Assembly: GCA_963930655.1 (NCBI GenBank)
Contig: OZ005609.1
Coordinates: 21,401,001 to 21,465,000 of the forward strand
Origin: Myrica gale
Lineage: Eukaryota; Streptophyta; Magnoliopsida; Fagales; Myricaceae
DNA: 64,000 nucleotides
Direction: 5' to 3'
The position numbers and the translations under genes are program-made. The notes beneath the pieces were generated by a model. It made no database searches. It saw only the letters and a program-made list of their open reading frames with translations, and was not told the DNA's origin. Shown here piece by piece: positions 11,277 to 22,800 of this stretch. Within the stretch, counting starts at the first letter, position 1. Each line of letters begins with the position of its first letter.

Positions 11277-12340
11277 CACTACAAGAAAAAATACTTTTGA
11301 GTGACAAAAAAAATTATCACCCAAAGTACAAATTTCGTCACCTAAGATTTTGGGTGACAAAACCGGGTTGTCACCCGGTTTGTCACCTAAAGTCCATCAG
11401 CGAATGTTTTAGGTGACGATTTTCGTGTTCTGTCACTCAAAACCGTTCGGACGGTTTATAGTTCATCTGTTCACATGAGCTGTGCGAACGCTTTCTCTAT
11501 TCGTTCGCACAACTCATGCGAACGATTAATCCAATGTGACGAAAATACATTTTGTCACGCAATAAACGTCTGCACCGTTGTATATTAATGTCTGCACGCT
11601 GATGTGAATATGTCCGGACGCATTTGTGAAGACGTCCGCACCGTAGTTTCATTATGACGAAATTTATTTTGTCATCTGAAAAAGAAGTTCGAACCTTTAC
11701 GTATAGAGTTCGGACTCGTTGTACGTTGCACCCGTTCGAACGTTTTGGTGTATCGTGCGCACGGTTTCTTATTTTAAGAACGTGTGGACGCGATAGATAC
11801 TATTCGGACTAGTGAATGTAAAGCAAAGTGTGCGGACGGATAGTTAAACGTGCGCACACTAGCAACGAACAACATGTAACAACCGTTCGGACGGTTTTCT
11901 ATATATTTGAATTAATTTAATTAAAATTTATGAAATAATATAAATATGAAGATATTTACTACTCATAATATAATAAAATATCTACAAATATGCAATCGTT
12001 ATTAAAAGTAAATAAAATACATAATGGATAAGTACTGACAAAGTAGTAAAAATACATCTACCCAAATTTTCGTTTGGGTGTCGAACGAGATTGATCTGTC
12101 TCATCTGCTCCATCAGCTGCTCACGCATCTGCTCCGCCATTAGTTGCATCCTCCGACGCGTGTATGTCGTCACACCAGAAGTACTTCCGAACGTATTTGT
12201 GAGTGATCTGGACGGTTTTAGCGTTCTTGGATAGTTTTGGGTAACAAAATTAATATTTTGTCAGAGAAAGTTTACTATAGGTGACAAAATTTGGTTTGAC
12301 ACCCAAATATTTGTCACCTAAAGTCTCATTTCTTGTAGTG
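11277..12340. mobile_element. Non-autonomous CACTA (En/Spm-type) element
   Basis: It starts CACTACAAGAAAAAA and ends TTTCTTGTAGTG, a CACTA terminal inverted repeat, and is flanked by an exact 3-bp duplication TCG (11274-11276 and 12341-12343). Subterminal repeats GGTGACAAA / GTCACCTAAAG crowd both ends in both orientations, as expected of transposase-binding arrays. The 1064-bp interior has no transposase ORF. Instead it carries many CGTTCGGACGG / TGTGCGGACG-like words (11440-11900). Confidence 0.9.
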
Positions 12341-13590
12341 TCGGGTCTTTCGCAATTTATAACCTAAGCTACCGTATCTAACACACGACACCAAAACGTA
12401 CGGTCCTACCAAGAGGTTTGCAATTTACCCCATCACCATGTTAAGATGGCGCGTTAAAATGAACTAAAATTTTGCCATCTCGTACAATCTTAATAGTAAA
12501 TTTGTAATATGGGATATAAGTAAAAATTTGAAAATAAATAAATTATTGAAATAGAATTTCAATAGATTTATTTATAAAATGTCATCTTTTTTAAAATATG
12601 ATTTTTATGTTTTAATAAATTTTTAAATATTTTTTGGTAATTTTTGTCTTAGAAGATATTTCAATTATTTTCACATTTTTCCGTCAGATTAGCAGCTGAT
12701 TTAGACGGAAGACATACATTGTTGATTTTGGAAACTTAGAGGGCGTAAAAATATGTTTTGATAGTTAAGGAAACGTTCATTTTTACTCATAGTTAAAGGG
12801 CTAATTATGAAATTACTATTTTTTTATATCCTCAAACTGCCATTTCAATTATCTTCAAGTGAATATATCCAACGATTAAAATAGATTAAACATATGCCAC
12901 GTGGAAAAATTCCAATGGTAAAATCATTACAAAGGGTGACAAAATTTGGTTTGACACGAAAATATTTGTCACCTAAAGTCTCATTTCTTATAGTGTCGGG
13001 TCTTTCGCAATTTATAACCTAAGCTACCGTATCTAACACACGACACCAAAACGTACGGTCCTACCAAGAGGTTTGCAATTTACCCCATCACCATGTTAAG
13101 ATGGCCCGTTAAAATGAACTAAAATTTTGCCATCTAGTACAATCTTAATAGTAAAATTGTAATATGGGATATAAGTAAAAATTTGAAAATAAATAAATTA
13201 TTGAAATAGAATTTCAATAGATTTATTTATAAAATATCGTCTTTTTTAAAATATGATTTTTTTATGTTTTAATAAATTTTTTAAATATTTTTTGGTAATT
13301 TTTGTCTTAAAAGACATTTCGATTATTTTTCACATTTTTCCGCCAAATTTAACAGCTGATTTGGACGGAAGACATACATTGATGATTTTGAAAACTTAGA
13401 GGGCGTAAAAATATGTTTTGATAGTTAAGGAAATGTTAATTTTTACTCATAGTTAAAGGGCTAATTATGAAATTACTATTTTTTATATCCTCAAACTGCC
13501 ATTTCAATTATCTTCAAGTGAATATATCCAACGATTAAAATAGATAAAACATATGCCACGTGGAAAAATTCCAATGGTAAAATCATTACA
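12281..13590 (+). repeat. 655-bp tandem duplication that includes the CACTA 3' end
   Basis: GTGACAAAATTTGG starts at 12281 and again at 12936, and TCGGGTCTTTCGCAA at 12341 and 12996, so the period is 655. Copy 1 is 12281-12935 and copy 2 about 12936-13590. Copies differ by scattered substitutions and small indels. Each unit contains the last ~60 bases of the CACTA element plus ~595 bases of flank, so the duplication happened after the insertion. Confidence 0.9.
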
Positions 13591-13671
13591 AAGGGGGCAT
13601 ATTACCAAAAAATGATAGTTGAAGAGAGTCAATTTTCAGTAGTAATAGTGTGGACAACAAAGTGAAAATAG

Positions 13672-14646
13672 GGTACACAAGTAGAGAAGCCAGCCAGTTT
13701 TCTGAAATCCCGAAAAAACACTCTCTCTCTTAAAAACCTATATTCTCTTAAAAATATGCTCCGGCTTCCTCATCCCCCCTCCTCCCTCCTCTTTCTTCCC
13801 TCTCCTCCTCTCTGGTGTGATTGGTCGGTCGACTTGTTGGGTTGGTTGGTTGTTTTGTGATTTTTCTTTGCAGGTTCCTTCCACGACGCCCACGGCGATT
13901 TCCTCTTCCTTTCGACGAGCACGCGCCGGCTGGTTGGATTCAGCACGTCGCGCTCTTCGAAACCCATCTTCTCCGGCAGCCATTCGGTGGCGGTAGCTGA
14001 TCCACGCGCGGCGCGTGGATCTGACGCGCGGTTGTTTGTAACCGCGCGTGACCGTCACTCCGTCGGCCGCCTCCAGATCTTCTTCACCGGACGGGCCTCT
14101 GTGACTCCTGCCCTACATTTTACGGTCTGGATACCCTCCTCCGCCCTGCACGCGCCGCCCCCGCCGGTCCAGTTCTGCCCGAGTTCTCCCCTGTTCATGG
14201 AGATATTTATGTTATGTTTTATGTTCCACATAAGCCTGTTTGGGCCAGCCCCTATGTTTAGGGCTAGTTTTCTGTTACGCTTTCGCCCGTTTGGGCTTGC
14301 CTCAGTGTTTAAGGCATGTTTAGGTTTAATTATTTTTGTTGTTTGCAATTGCAATTGGGATTGCAAGTTTAGCACTCTACTGGAGCCGGCTCGGCAACTA
14401 TGTTGTCGGTCCTGGTTCTTTCACGGTTTATCTGTGTTCCCTTGGACTCTCGGGTCCTCTCACTTCGGACTTCGAGTCCGCCATCCCTGAGGACCTTGTG
14501 TCCTCTTTTAAAGCCACTTTAATGTTGGCCCCTCCACTGTCGTTTGCGACGCCCTTTTTGGGGTTTTGTTCTTTGTTTTCCTAGATTGTAATTTTTGTTC
14601 GTGTGTTTTTTTAATATATCATCATGAGTTTCAACAAAAAAAAAAA
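13672..14646 (+). mobile_element. Poly(A) retroposon with 14-bp target-site duplication
   Basis: CAAAGTGAAAATAG occurs at 13658-13671 and again at 14647-14660. The second copy follows directly on an A-run that ends the insert (TTTCAACAAAAAAAAAAAC). A long direct repeat plus a 3' A tail is the mark of target-primed reverse transcription. The insert is GC-rich in the middle (13860-14190) and has no domain I recognise. The 167-codon frame at 13987-14490 is low-complexity and probably not a protein. It could be a LINE-mobilised non-autonomous element or a retroposed transcript. Confidence 0.75.
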
Positions 14647-14819
14647 CAAAGTGAAAATAGAGCGGTAGTTTAGGACGCGCGGTGAAGTGTAGTTTTCCAA
14701 TACTGTAATTATCAAGCTTACAAAGAAAGTTCAAGCAGTTTTAGGGCGATCTACCTACCCACCTCCCTCATATGTACTTACCAACACTAATGAGAGTCAA
14801 CACAAGTCTACAGTCTCCT

Positions 14820-15200
14820 CTAACCACCACGCGCTGCCTCTTTGTTTAAGGGTTGTTTGGTTTTTTTGTTTTTTTTGTGTGTTTATATGTTGATTATAGT
14901 TACAGCTAGATTTTCATGAGTAGTGCTCAACGGTAGTTATCATTGTCTTGTGCGGTATTTTTTTTTTCTTTCAATGAACTTTCAGGTTTATTTTCCAGTA
15001 GCTTTCCATATTTCCAAGGACCCTCAGGTCCTCTTATTGCTTTATGTCCCCCACAACTGAAGATCTTGTGTTCTTTAGTGTAGTTTTCGGACCCCTAATC
15101 TCGCTGTTGGCCTTTTGGGTCATTCTTATTATTATTTTTTAAGTTGTAATTTTCACTGTATTTTCAATATTTAAAATTAGTTGTTTAAAAAAAACAATTA
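14820..15200 (+). mobile_element. Diverged second copy of the same retroposon 3' end
   Basis: It shares GGACCCTCAGGTCCTC, CTTGTGTTCTTTA, TTGGCCTTTTGGG and TTGTAATTTTC with the 3' third of the 13672-14646 insert in the same order, and ends in an A-run (15187-15194). The flanks are too eroded for a clear duplication. Confidence 0.5.
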
Positions 15201-15625
15201 TACAGTCTACAGATCGATGCGTGTATACCTGTCCTGGGTCAACATGCAATGAATAAGAGAGTCTATCTAAAATCAATTCCACGTCCACTCCCCCAAATTG
15301 AAAAATCTTCCTCACCCGATAGAAAGAAGATCTCTCGATCGGTATTGCACATATCATTCATCCTATAAAAATATTATAGATCCCCAAAATTCAAGAGAAA
15401 AAGGGCAAACTACAACGACGGAGAACAACTAATGGCAATTGAATGGGGGACCAATTTATAATGCCACATGGCAAGTTTTGATTGGTGCTAAGTTGGGTCA
15501 CGTATGCACTTCTCCATAAGTTGGCTAACAACAATTGAACACATGATCAATTTATCGTAAAAGTGTAACTCATGGATCTTTATGTGAAAATCAGTACCAC
15601 AATAACTAAAATGATAAAACCTTAA

Positions 15626-16020
15626 GGGATAATTACACTTTGCGCCCCTTGTCTTTGGAGTCATTTATAATTTGCACCTCGATGTTTTGATTTTGAGACA
15701 TTGAGCCCCTTATTTTCAACATTTTTGCAATGTGCACCATGTACCCGATTTCACCGTCTAAATTGACAGATTTTGTTAACACGCAGCGGTCGACCGGTTC
15801 ATGTGAAAGGCACGACGAGCCGGTCAACCGCTACAAAGATAACTTGAAGCGGTCGACCGCTACGTGTTGACGAAATCCATCAATTTAAACGGCCAAATCG
15901 GGTACGGAGTGCACATTAAAAAAATGTTGAAGCTAAGGGGCTCAATGTCTCAAAATCAAAACATCGGGGTGCATATTGTAAATGATCCCAAAGATAAGAG
16001 GCGTAAAATGTAATTATCCC
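15626..16020. mobile_element. MULE-type MITE with 9-bp target duplication
   Basis: The 395-bp element starts GGGATAATTACACTTTGCG and ends GTAATTATCCC. The arms pair for about 170 bases each side. An exact 9-bp direct repeat AAACCTTAA flanks it (15617-15625 and 16021-16029), the Mutator target size. The loop carries GGTCGACC palindromes (see 15785-15865). Confidence 0.9.
15785..15865. repeat. GGTCGACC minisatellite, first cluster
   Basis: Three diverged units of AGCGGTCGACCGGTTCATGT type lie near 15785, 15819 and 15847, in the centre of the MULE MITE. The same unit recurs at 44331-44985. Confidence 0.6.
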
Positions 16021-16029
16021 AAACCTTAA

Positions 16030-17679
16030 ACTACAATACCTTAATTAATCCACTTTTTAGGGGACCACCTTCCCTACCTCTGCAACTGGCATGAATCTGC
16101 TTCCATGCAAAAGCTTCCAGCATGACTACTTTGGATAACCTTCGTCTTTATACAAAATAATAATAATAATAATAATAGTTATTTATAGTTGTAATGAAAC
16201 TACTTCAGTGAAATTTAATTGTCCCAATTCCCCTGTGACCCTCATCATTTCAATCAAGTAGTCATGCTATCTTCGTAATGCAAGAAGGTTGGCTCCCTCG
16301 GGGCCTTCGGCCCCATTGTTATACAAACTTCTTGTAATTGGGCTTTTATTGTTGCGAATTTCTATCAGGCTGGATTCCCTACCCTTTTGTTGCAGACTAG
16401 AGGTAGCTAATGGGCCATGTCTTAGGCAGCAGCTATTCTTACTCTTGAGATCTGAACCACGGCTTTGTTTGAGAAAGGGTTATAGTTTTGGTTTTGATTT
16501 TTTAAAATTTTTAATTTTAAGATTTAAATATTTTTTTGTTGTAAGATTTTGTTTGGTTGATTAAGATTTTGAATTATATATTTTCTATTAAATTTAATAA
16601 CATTATTTTATAGTTATTATGAAATTAAAATATCAGAAAAATATATAATTCAAAAAATATGTAGAAAATGGTTTCATAAATATAAAAATTATAAAAATAG
16701 ATAAAATATCAAACTAATAAAAATATTCTTAGCAATATGATTATATAGAGATCAAGAATTTTAAATTCTCATTCAACGTGAATATGTAAAATGATATATG
16801 GATTTATTTTAATAATTATGAATTAATAAAATTTTATTTCTTAACTGAAAGACTATAGAGAAATTTCATCTACAGAAAATGCAACTAAAATAACAATAAA
16901 ATCAACATCTCGTCTAAAATGATTTTATAATTAATCGTTAATGTTTTACGTATACAATTGATTTATGTAGTTTTAAAAATGTTAATAAGTGTTTGAATAA
17001 TTTACAATACATGACAATGCCTGCAATCTTTCGTTTAAAGTTAAAATGCACTCAATTTTCAAAAACAGCATTAAGCGTCTTTTTTATAAGCATTATCTAA
17101 TTTATTTTATGTTTAAAGTATGCTTTTAAAGTTAAATATGTTTCACTTTAAAATGTCTATCTTAGAACTCAATGTATATGTGGTGAAGCCAAATTTAATA
17201 AGCTTATCACAAAATTCACTGGGCAGAAGCCCAAGGCACGAGATGAGCTAGAAAGTTGAGCTGCACATTTCTTCCTCCTACAGGCAAAGAAAACGATCAA
17301 GAGCATATGGTCCTTTGAAATGATACCTCCTCTTTGCTCCTTCTCTGTTTTCTTATATCTCCTCCAGCCCTTGGTGGGTTTGGGCCTGCCCCTTCTTCTT
17401 TTCTCCCTCATGGGTGAACATGCGGTAGAGTCTCCATCCATGTCTTTCACATAGCATCATTTCTCTTTCGTTTCTATTTTGTAGAGAACAAGATGATTCT
17501 TTTATCTAGGGACTCTAATTTTCTATAACTTTGATGGGACTTGTAGAGTTGGTCTCCCTTCGATTTTATCAGCTTCTGATCAGTAAAAACTTGTCTATAT
17601 CGACTTGGGCCGCAGCCCATCTCCATTACTTTCGGACTTACACACACACACGTAAGTAGGCCTTCTAGGTATGCTTTTT
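16030..17679. other. AT-rich intergenic stretch, no gene supported
   Basis: Contains a short AAT run near 16158 and long AT-rich sequence at 16500-17160. Open frames at 16289-16564 (+) and 17169-17450 (-) have no recognisable domain. Confidence 0.5.
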
Positions 17680-17687
17680 GTGAATGG

Positions 17688-18029
17688 TAGGGCTGAAAAA
17701 CCGGAATGCAGTCCAATTTTTCGGACCGCATTCCGTCCTCTTAAAATAAAGGACCGGACCGGTTTTATTTTTATTTTTTAATTTTTTTCAATTTTTCAAA
17801 ATTTTTTTTAGATTAATTTCAAATAGAAAGTGTATATAAAAATGTTAAGTTTTAGTTTATATTAAAATTAAACGTTTTATGTTTATAATTTGTATTAAAA
17901 ATAATAAAAAAATCTATTTTTTATTTTTTTAATAAATGCGGTCCGGACCGCATTTATTAAGAAAAAGGACCGGATCGGACCGGAAATCCGGTCCGGTTTT
18001 CCGATCCGGTCCGATCCTGTTCACCCCTA
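17688..18029. mobile_element. hAT-like MITE, copy A
   Basis: 342 bp, starting TAGGGCTGAAAAACCGGAAT and ending GTTCACCCCTA, with an exact 8-bp duplication GTGAATGG (17680-17687 and 18030-18037). Both arms carry GGTCCGGACCGCATTT-type tracts and the core is AT-rich. The copy at 60309-60646 shares ends and core. Confidence 0.9.
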
Positions 18030-18829
18030 GTGAATGGAGCCGAACGTTGCAAAAGATCATGGGACTTTCCTGCGAACCCCGGACAAAAAATTGAATTTTT
18101 TTTTTGAAAAGTAGTAAATTTGTCCTCGACAGAGACTTGCTAGGTTGTCATGTTAAGATCATACAACCTGTTATTCTACGACAACGTTTGGCGGACAGGT
18201 GGAACGTCGGACACATCAGAGTTCAATAATATTCATTACTGTACTGCCAACATGATAGGAATCTCTGTGGTCCTTGCTAATCAATATCAATGAATGCTAT
18301 TAATTGATAATAATACAAATGAATTGGGCAACATGATTGCTCTATTACATAATTTAAATACTCGATCCTATGAGAAACTATATAGCTTACAGATCAGGTG
18401 AGTTATCTTAGAAGGCTTTTTTATGGGAAAATTATATAAAAAATTATTAATTAATTAATATTAGTTTAAGTTATCTTAGAAGTTAAGCTAACAAATGTAA
18501 ATAAGAATCACATAAATAGCTGAAAGTTGGAGAAGTTAAACAATATAACAGAAACGATAACGAGAATCACATAAATGGTAGCAGCCATTTTAACCAAAAA
18601 CCCCCTTGAATCAGAAACAAAAAAACAAAAACAAAAACTAGCGACTCTGAGAATTTAACGGTTGCCATAATATTGGCCGTCAGATACTAGTAGATTGCAG
18701 TTGTCAGATCTAACGGTCATAATTAAAGGTCTACTGTAGTCTCCGTTTACACCTGTTATACCGTAGCAGCATTTCACTTCATCTCTGTGCGTCATTTTCT
18801 TTCGTTGTCTCTCTGTCTGTCCGTCTTCC

Positions 18830-19816
18830 CGCACCACACGTCTCTTTCTCTCTCTTAGATTTTCCTCTGTTTTTTCTCTCTTTCCAGAGCTTTCTTTCCC
18901 CTCTCTCTCCCTACGAAATCAAACTATTGTCAAAATTCTCTTCATCTTAGTTTCTCTCCATCTCTCTCTCTATAACGAAACTTTGGTGTAACTGAGCTTT
19001 TTGTTATCCCGGAATTCGTGCATTGATTGACGTGAGGATTATAAAGCTGTAAATCTTGCATCGCGCGAGAATTCGAAGCGGGGAATGATTGCCAGCTCTC
19101 TCTCCGTTCTTCGAATTCTCTGTCTCTGTTTGGTGTTTAATGCGCATATTCCCAAGCTTCGTGCTCTCAATACTTTCTCTGTGGACGTGCCTTCCGAGCG
19201 CTTTGGTGAGCATTTCTACCTTTGTTGCTCTCTCTCTATCTTTGGTTTCTCAATGTTTCCAAGCTACATGGAGCCAATTATTTTGCAAAAAAATATCTCT
19301 TAGCTGGTTGCTGAGAAAGGATAAGAAAGGAAAACGAAGTTTGGAATTCCAATATCCTCTCTCGTTTTTTATTCCTGAAAGGTGGACACGGTTGAAGACC
19401 CTCCTCAACTTGAGAAGAAGTCGTTTCTTACTGCCAGAATGAAAGCTTCTTCTCGTTTTGCTTCGTGGTCCACTTTGTTTCTCAAAACCTGCTTCTTATA
19501 TATATGCACTTTTCTTTTTCTTTTCCTTTGGATGGCTATTTCCACCCCCCTTTCCCCTGCTTTTGAAACAGAAACAACATGTGCGTTTCAGCTGGACTTT
19601 ACTGCTTCTAAGCATTTTGTTTTAGTAGTCCTGACGCTGAATACACAAAGAAATGTGCTTACTTTTTGATACGTTCGATCGCAGAGTCAGTTTGATTGTT
19701 GAGATCCGACGTTTCTATGAGATGGACAGTTCGGAGACATAGATTCTGGAGATTCTTCGCTTTAAAAGTTCCGAGTTATCTATCATAACTTGGGTCTGTA
19801 CTTGGAGCTGGAAATA
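18830..19816 (+). promoter_or_regulatory. NHX leader with probable 5' UTR intron and uORF
   Basis: CT-rich sequence at 18840-18975 looks like a transcription start zone. A donor CTTTG|GTGAGC (intron from 19206) and an acceptor GATCGCAG (19677-19684) would remove a ~480-base leader intron, as in known NHX1 genes. An ATG at 19085 opens a 40-codon frame in the first leader exon; after splicing it meets a TGA within a few codons, giving a uORF of about 42 aa. Transcript ends are inferred. Confidence 0.5.
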
Positions 19817-22800
19817 ATGGCTAGCGGATTGAGTTATGTGATCTCGAGGTTGCAAATGCTATCCACTTCTGATCACTCCTCCGTGGTTTCGATGAACCTC
19901 TTCGTGGCACTCCTTTGTGCTTGTATTGTGATTGGCCATCTGCTCGAGGAGAACCGATGGGTGAACGAATCAATCACTGCCCTTTTGATTGTACGTTGAA
20001 CTTTTGCCCATGTATTTGGCAGCTAATGAGAAAGAGGAAAAGAGACGAAATTTCCAATTCTCAGTTATTATGTTCACTAAGCAATCATTGTTATCTTGTT
20101 TGTTATAGAATATGTACCAAACTTCATTTATTTCACTTGGGTTGGTTTCAGGGTGTGTGTACTGGAGTTGTTATTTTGCTGATAAGTGGGGGGAAAAGCT
20201 CGCATCTGTTAGTGTTTAGTGAAGATCTTTTCTTCATATACCTTCTGCCGCCAATAATATTTAATGCTGGGTGAGTACTTATACTCGGATTAATCTTGTT
20301 CTATGTCAAAATTGAGAAATTAAATTTGATTTTTATTTCTCATTTACAGAACATAGTCGGTTGCTTTTGTGTGTGTGTGTGTGTGTGTGGGTGTGTGGTT
20401 AAGTATATATGCATCGATTGTGGGGTACGTGGGACATAAAAAGTGGATTACAAGTGTTATTCTTTCTTTCCCTTTTCTTGGTCAGTAATTTGATGGGTTC
20501 CTTGAACTTGCTGTAGGTAGCTTATGCCATTTAGAGTTGCGTGCTTTTCTCTGAAAGAACTCCAATGACTTCCAATCTTGCTTACCTTTTTGGTTTTATG
20601 AATTCAAGAACCAAAACAAAACCACATTTCAGCATTATGCTGCCTAGTAGAAGGGACTGCAACACCTGAAGGTTTTCTTCTAGTAGCTTAGCTATAGGAA
20701 ATATAGAAAGTGTTGATGTAAAATACCAGAAATAAAAATTTTGTGGATGTCAGACATATTTGACAGATTTTGATAATTAGAATTCCTCGAGATACGAACA
20801 TTTGAGTTGATTACAAAATGGAATTATTCTAACAGGTTCAAGCTTTAATGTCTCCATCATCAGAAACAAGTTCTGTCACAGTGTCACATCCATTGTTTTT
20901 TAAACTAGCTATGTCCTATCTCAATGCATAAGAGTGGACAAACCTGGTGGAGTGTGGTGTTTAATAAAGCGACTTCCCCATATCAAGATTCAAAAGAATT
21001 ATCACATCCATGTGCACTGATCTTGTGTGCTTGTAATGGTAGTTATACCAGAAGTGGCTTAATTAATTCCGAAAAAACAGTAGGGAGAAGTGTTAAAGTC
21101 TATTGGAGGCCATAGAATGTTGGTGTATGAAATTGTCTGATGATATATTTCCCTTCTATAGTGTTGACATGTAATTTCCCTGAACATATGATTCTAGAAT
21201 CTTTGGGATGTAGACTTAATTTCTATTCCCAAGTCAATCAGCTGAAATGTTTTCTTATTGAACTGAGAGCCATGTAATGCTTGAAATTTATAACTTAAAT
21301 ACATTAGATCAACAGGTGAACAATTGACATTTTATGACTTTTTTTCTTCCAGACTTATGGTATATGGTTTTTATCCCTATTGTCTACAACAGGTTTCAGG
21401 TGAAAAAGAAGCAGTTTTTTGTTAACTTCAGTCAAATTATGCTGTTTGGTGCTGTGGGTACATTAATATCCTGTGCCATCATATCACTAGGTGAGTCCCG
21501 TGAACATTTATTTCCTGTAGGTCTAATTATGCTTTAAGTTGTACAAATGCCAGCAAAACTATCATGTTAACCTGCCCCCGTTTTCTGGTTGCTGGCATTC
21601 TTTTGTGGGCAATGGTATTACCCTAAGTACATCATCTCAAAAATAGTGTTAAATATTCCTTTCTTTCAGTTTGACTGTAGTTTCGGTAATAACCACTTCC
21701 ATGTGTACAAACATCTTGGATGACGGTCTCTTAAAACATAATATTGTTTCCCATCATTGTGGCTACAGTTGACCTTGATGCCTAGAACCCTATTGAGTTG
21801 CTTCTAATACTGTACCAGAATCCTAACTAGTAATTAAGCTTTCCTTGGGTGAAAAGATCAAGTCCTTAAAGTGTATAATTTATTAGGAGTTAATCCGTAT
21901 TTATTTCCAGACAGCAAAGTAGACACCAATTTGTCTCTAGAATCTACCCAGACTAACAAAGTTCAGTTACTGTAGAAAAGAAGGAAGAATCGTGATATTT
22001 GAATGCTGCAACTGTAACTTTAAAGGGTGCAGGTATCAGCGCAATTAGAATATCTAAGTAACAGACGATGCCTTTAAACATTTATCTGGGAGTGGTCAAC
22101 TGATATGGTTTCCTTCTAATGGGGAGATTGGAGTGTCTCTGACTCCTTCCAGTTCACCCAACCCCAAGTGCATTGACCACTGTATTTGATCAAACAGTTC
22201 CTATTTTGGTTTTTGATCCAATGTAATAAAGTTTGCTGATTACCATACAGTGGTTGCTTGTAGGGTTATAGGGACAGATGGTTTTCAGCCTTCTGCCTGA
22301 GTGTTGTATGCAGAGGAGGTAATGGGAGAGGTCTGGGTCCTTCATAGTTGCTAAGCTGCTTTGACGAATGGACAAGAACATAGACTAATATACCTTTCAT
22401 TGTCAACAGAGCATGTTTTGGACTCTCTAGAAGACAAAAACTTGCTATTCTACTATAAAATATCCTTTAGTGGCAATATAGTGAGCCAGGCTATGATGTC
22501 TTTGACTGATGGTAGAATCACTAATCCTAAGGGAGGAATGATTTTCTTTTTCATTTTAGCACCTTATTGCACATTCAAAACATGGCTGGCATTTACCGAG
22601 TCAGTGGCAAAGCCCCATTCTTCCTATGCCACTTCGAGCATTTAAAGCCCAACCACTGGTAATTGCTCTCAACTCATACTGTAACTCAATTCTACCCTCA
22701 AAAGCAAGAGCGGCCTCCCTCATGGCTTCTCAAAATACCGATTGAACCTCCTTTTCAGTGGTAAGAGAGCCGTTGATTTCATAGCACCCAAGTGTATTTG

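Noticed and set aside
13987-14490. 167-codon open frame on the plus strand in GC-rich sequence
   Set aside because: Lies wholly inside the poly(A) retroposon, is compositionally biased and shows no domain; an overlapping minus frame is equally open.
16289-16564. 91-codon frame starting MAPSGPSAPLL
   Set aside because: No domain or splice support, and it runs into AT-rich sequence; treated as chance.
22361-22645. 94-codon frame inside NHX intron 3, with possible LINE RNase H similarity on the other strand
   Set aside because: It lies in an intron of a complete gene, and the LINE resemblance was too weak to call.
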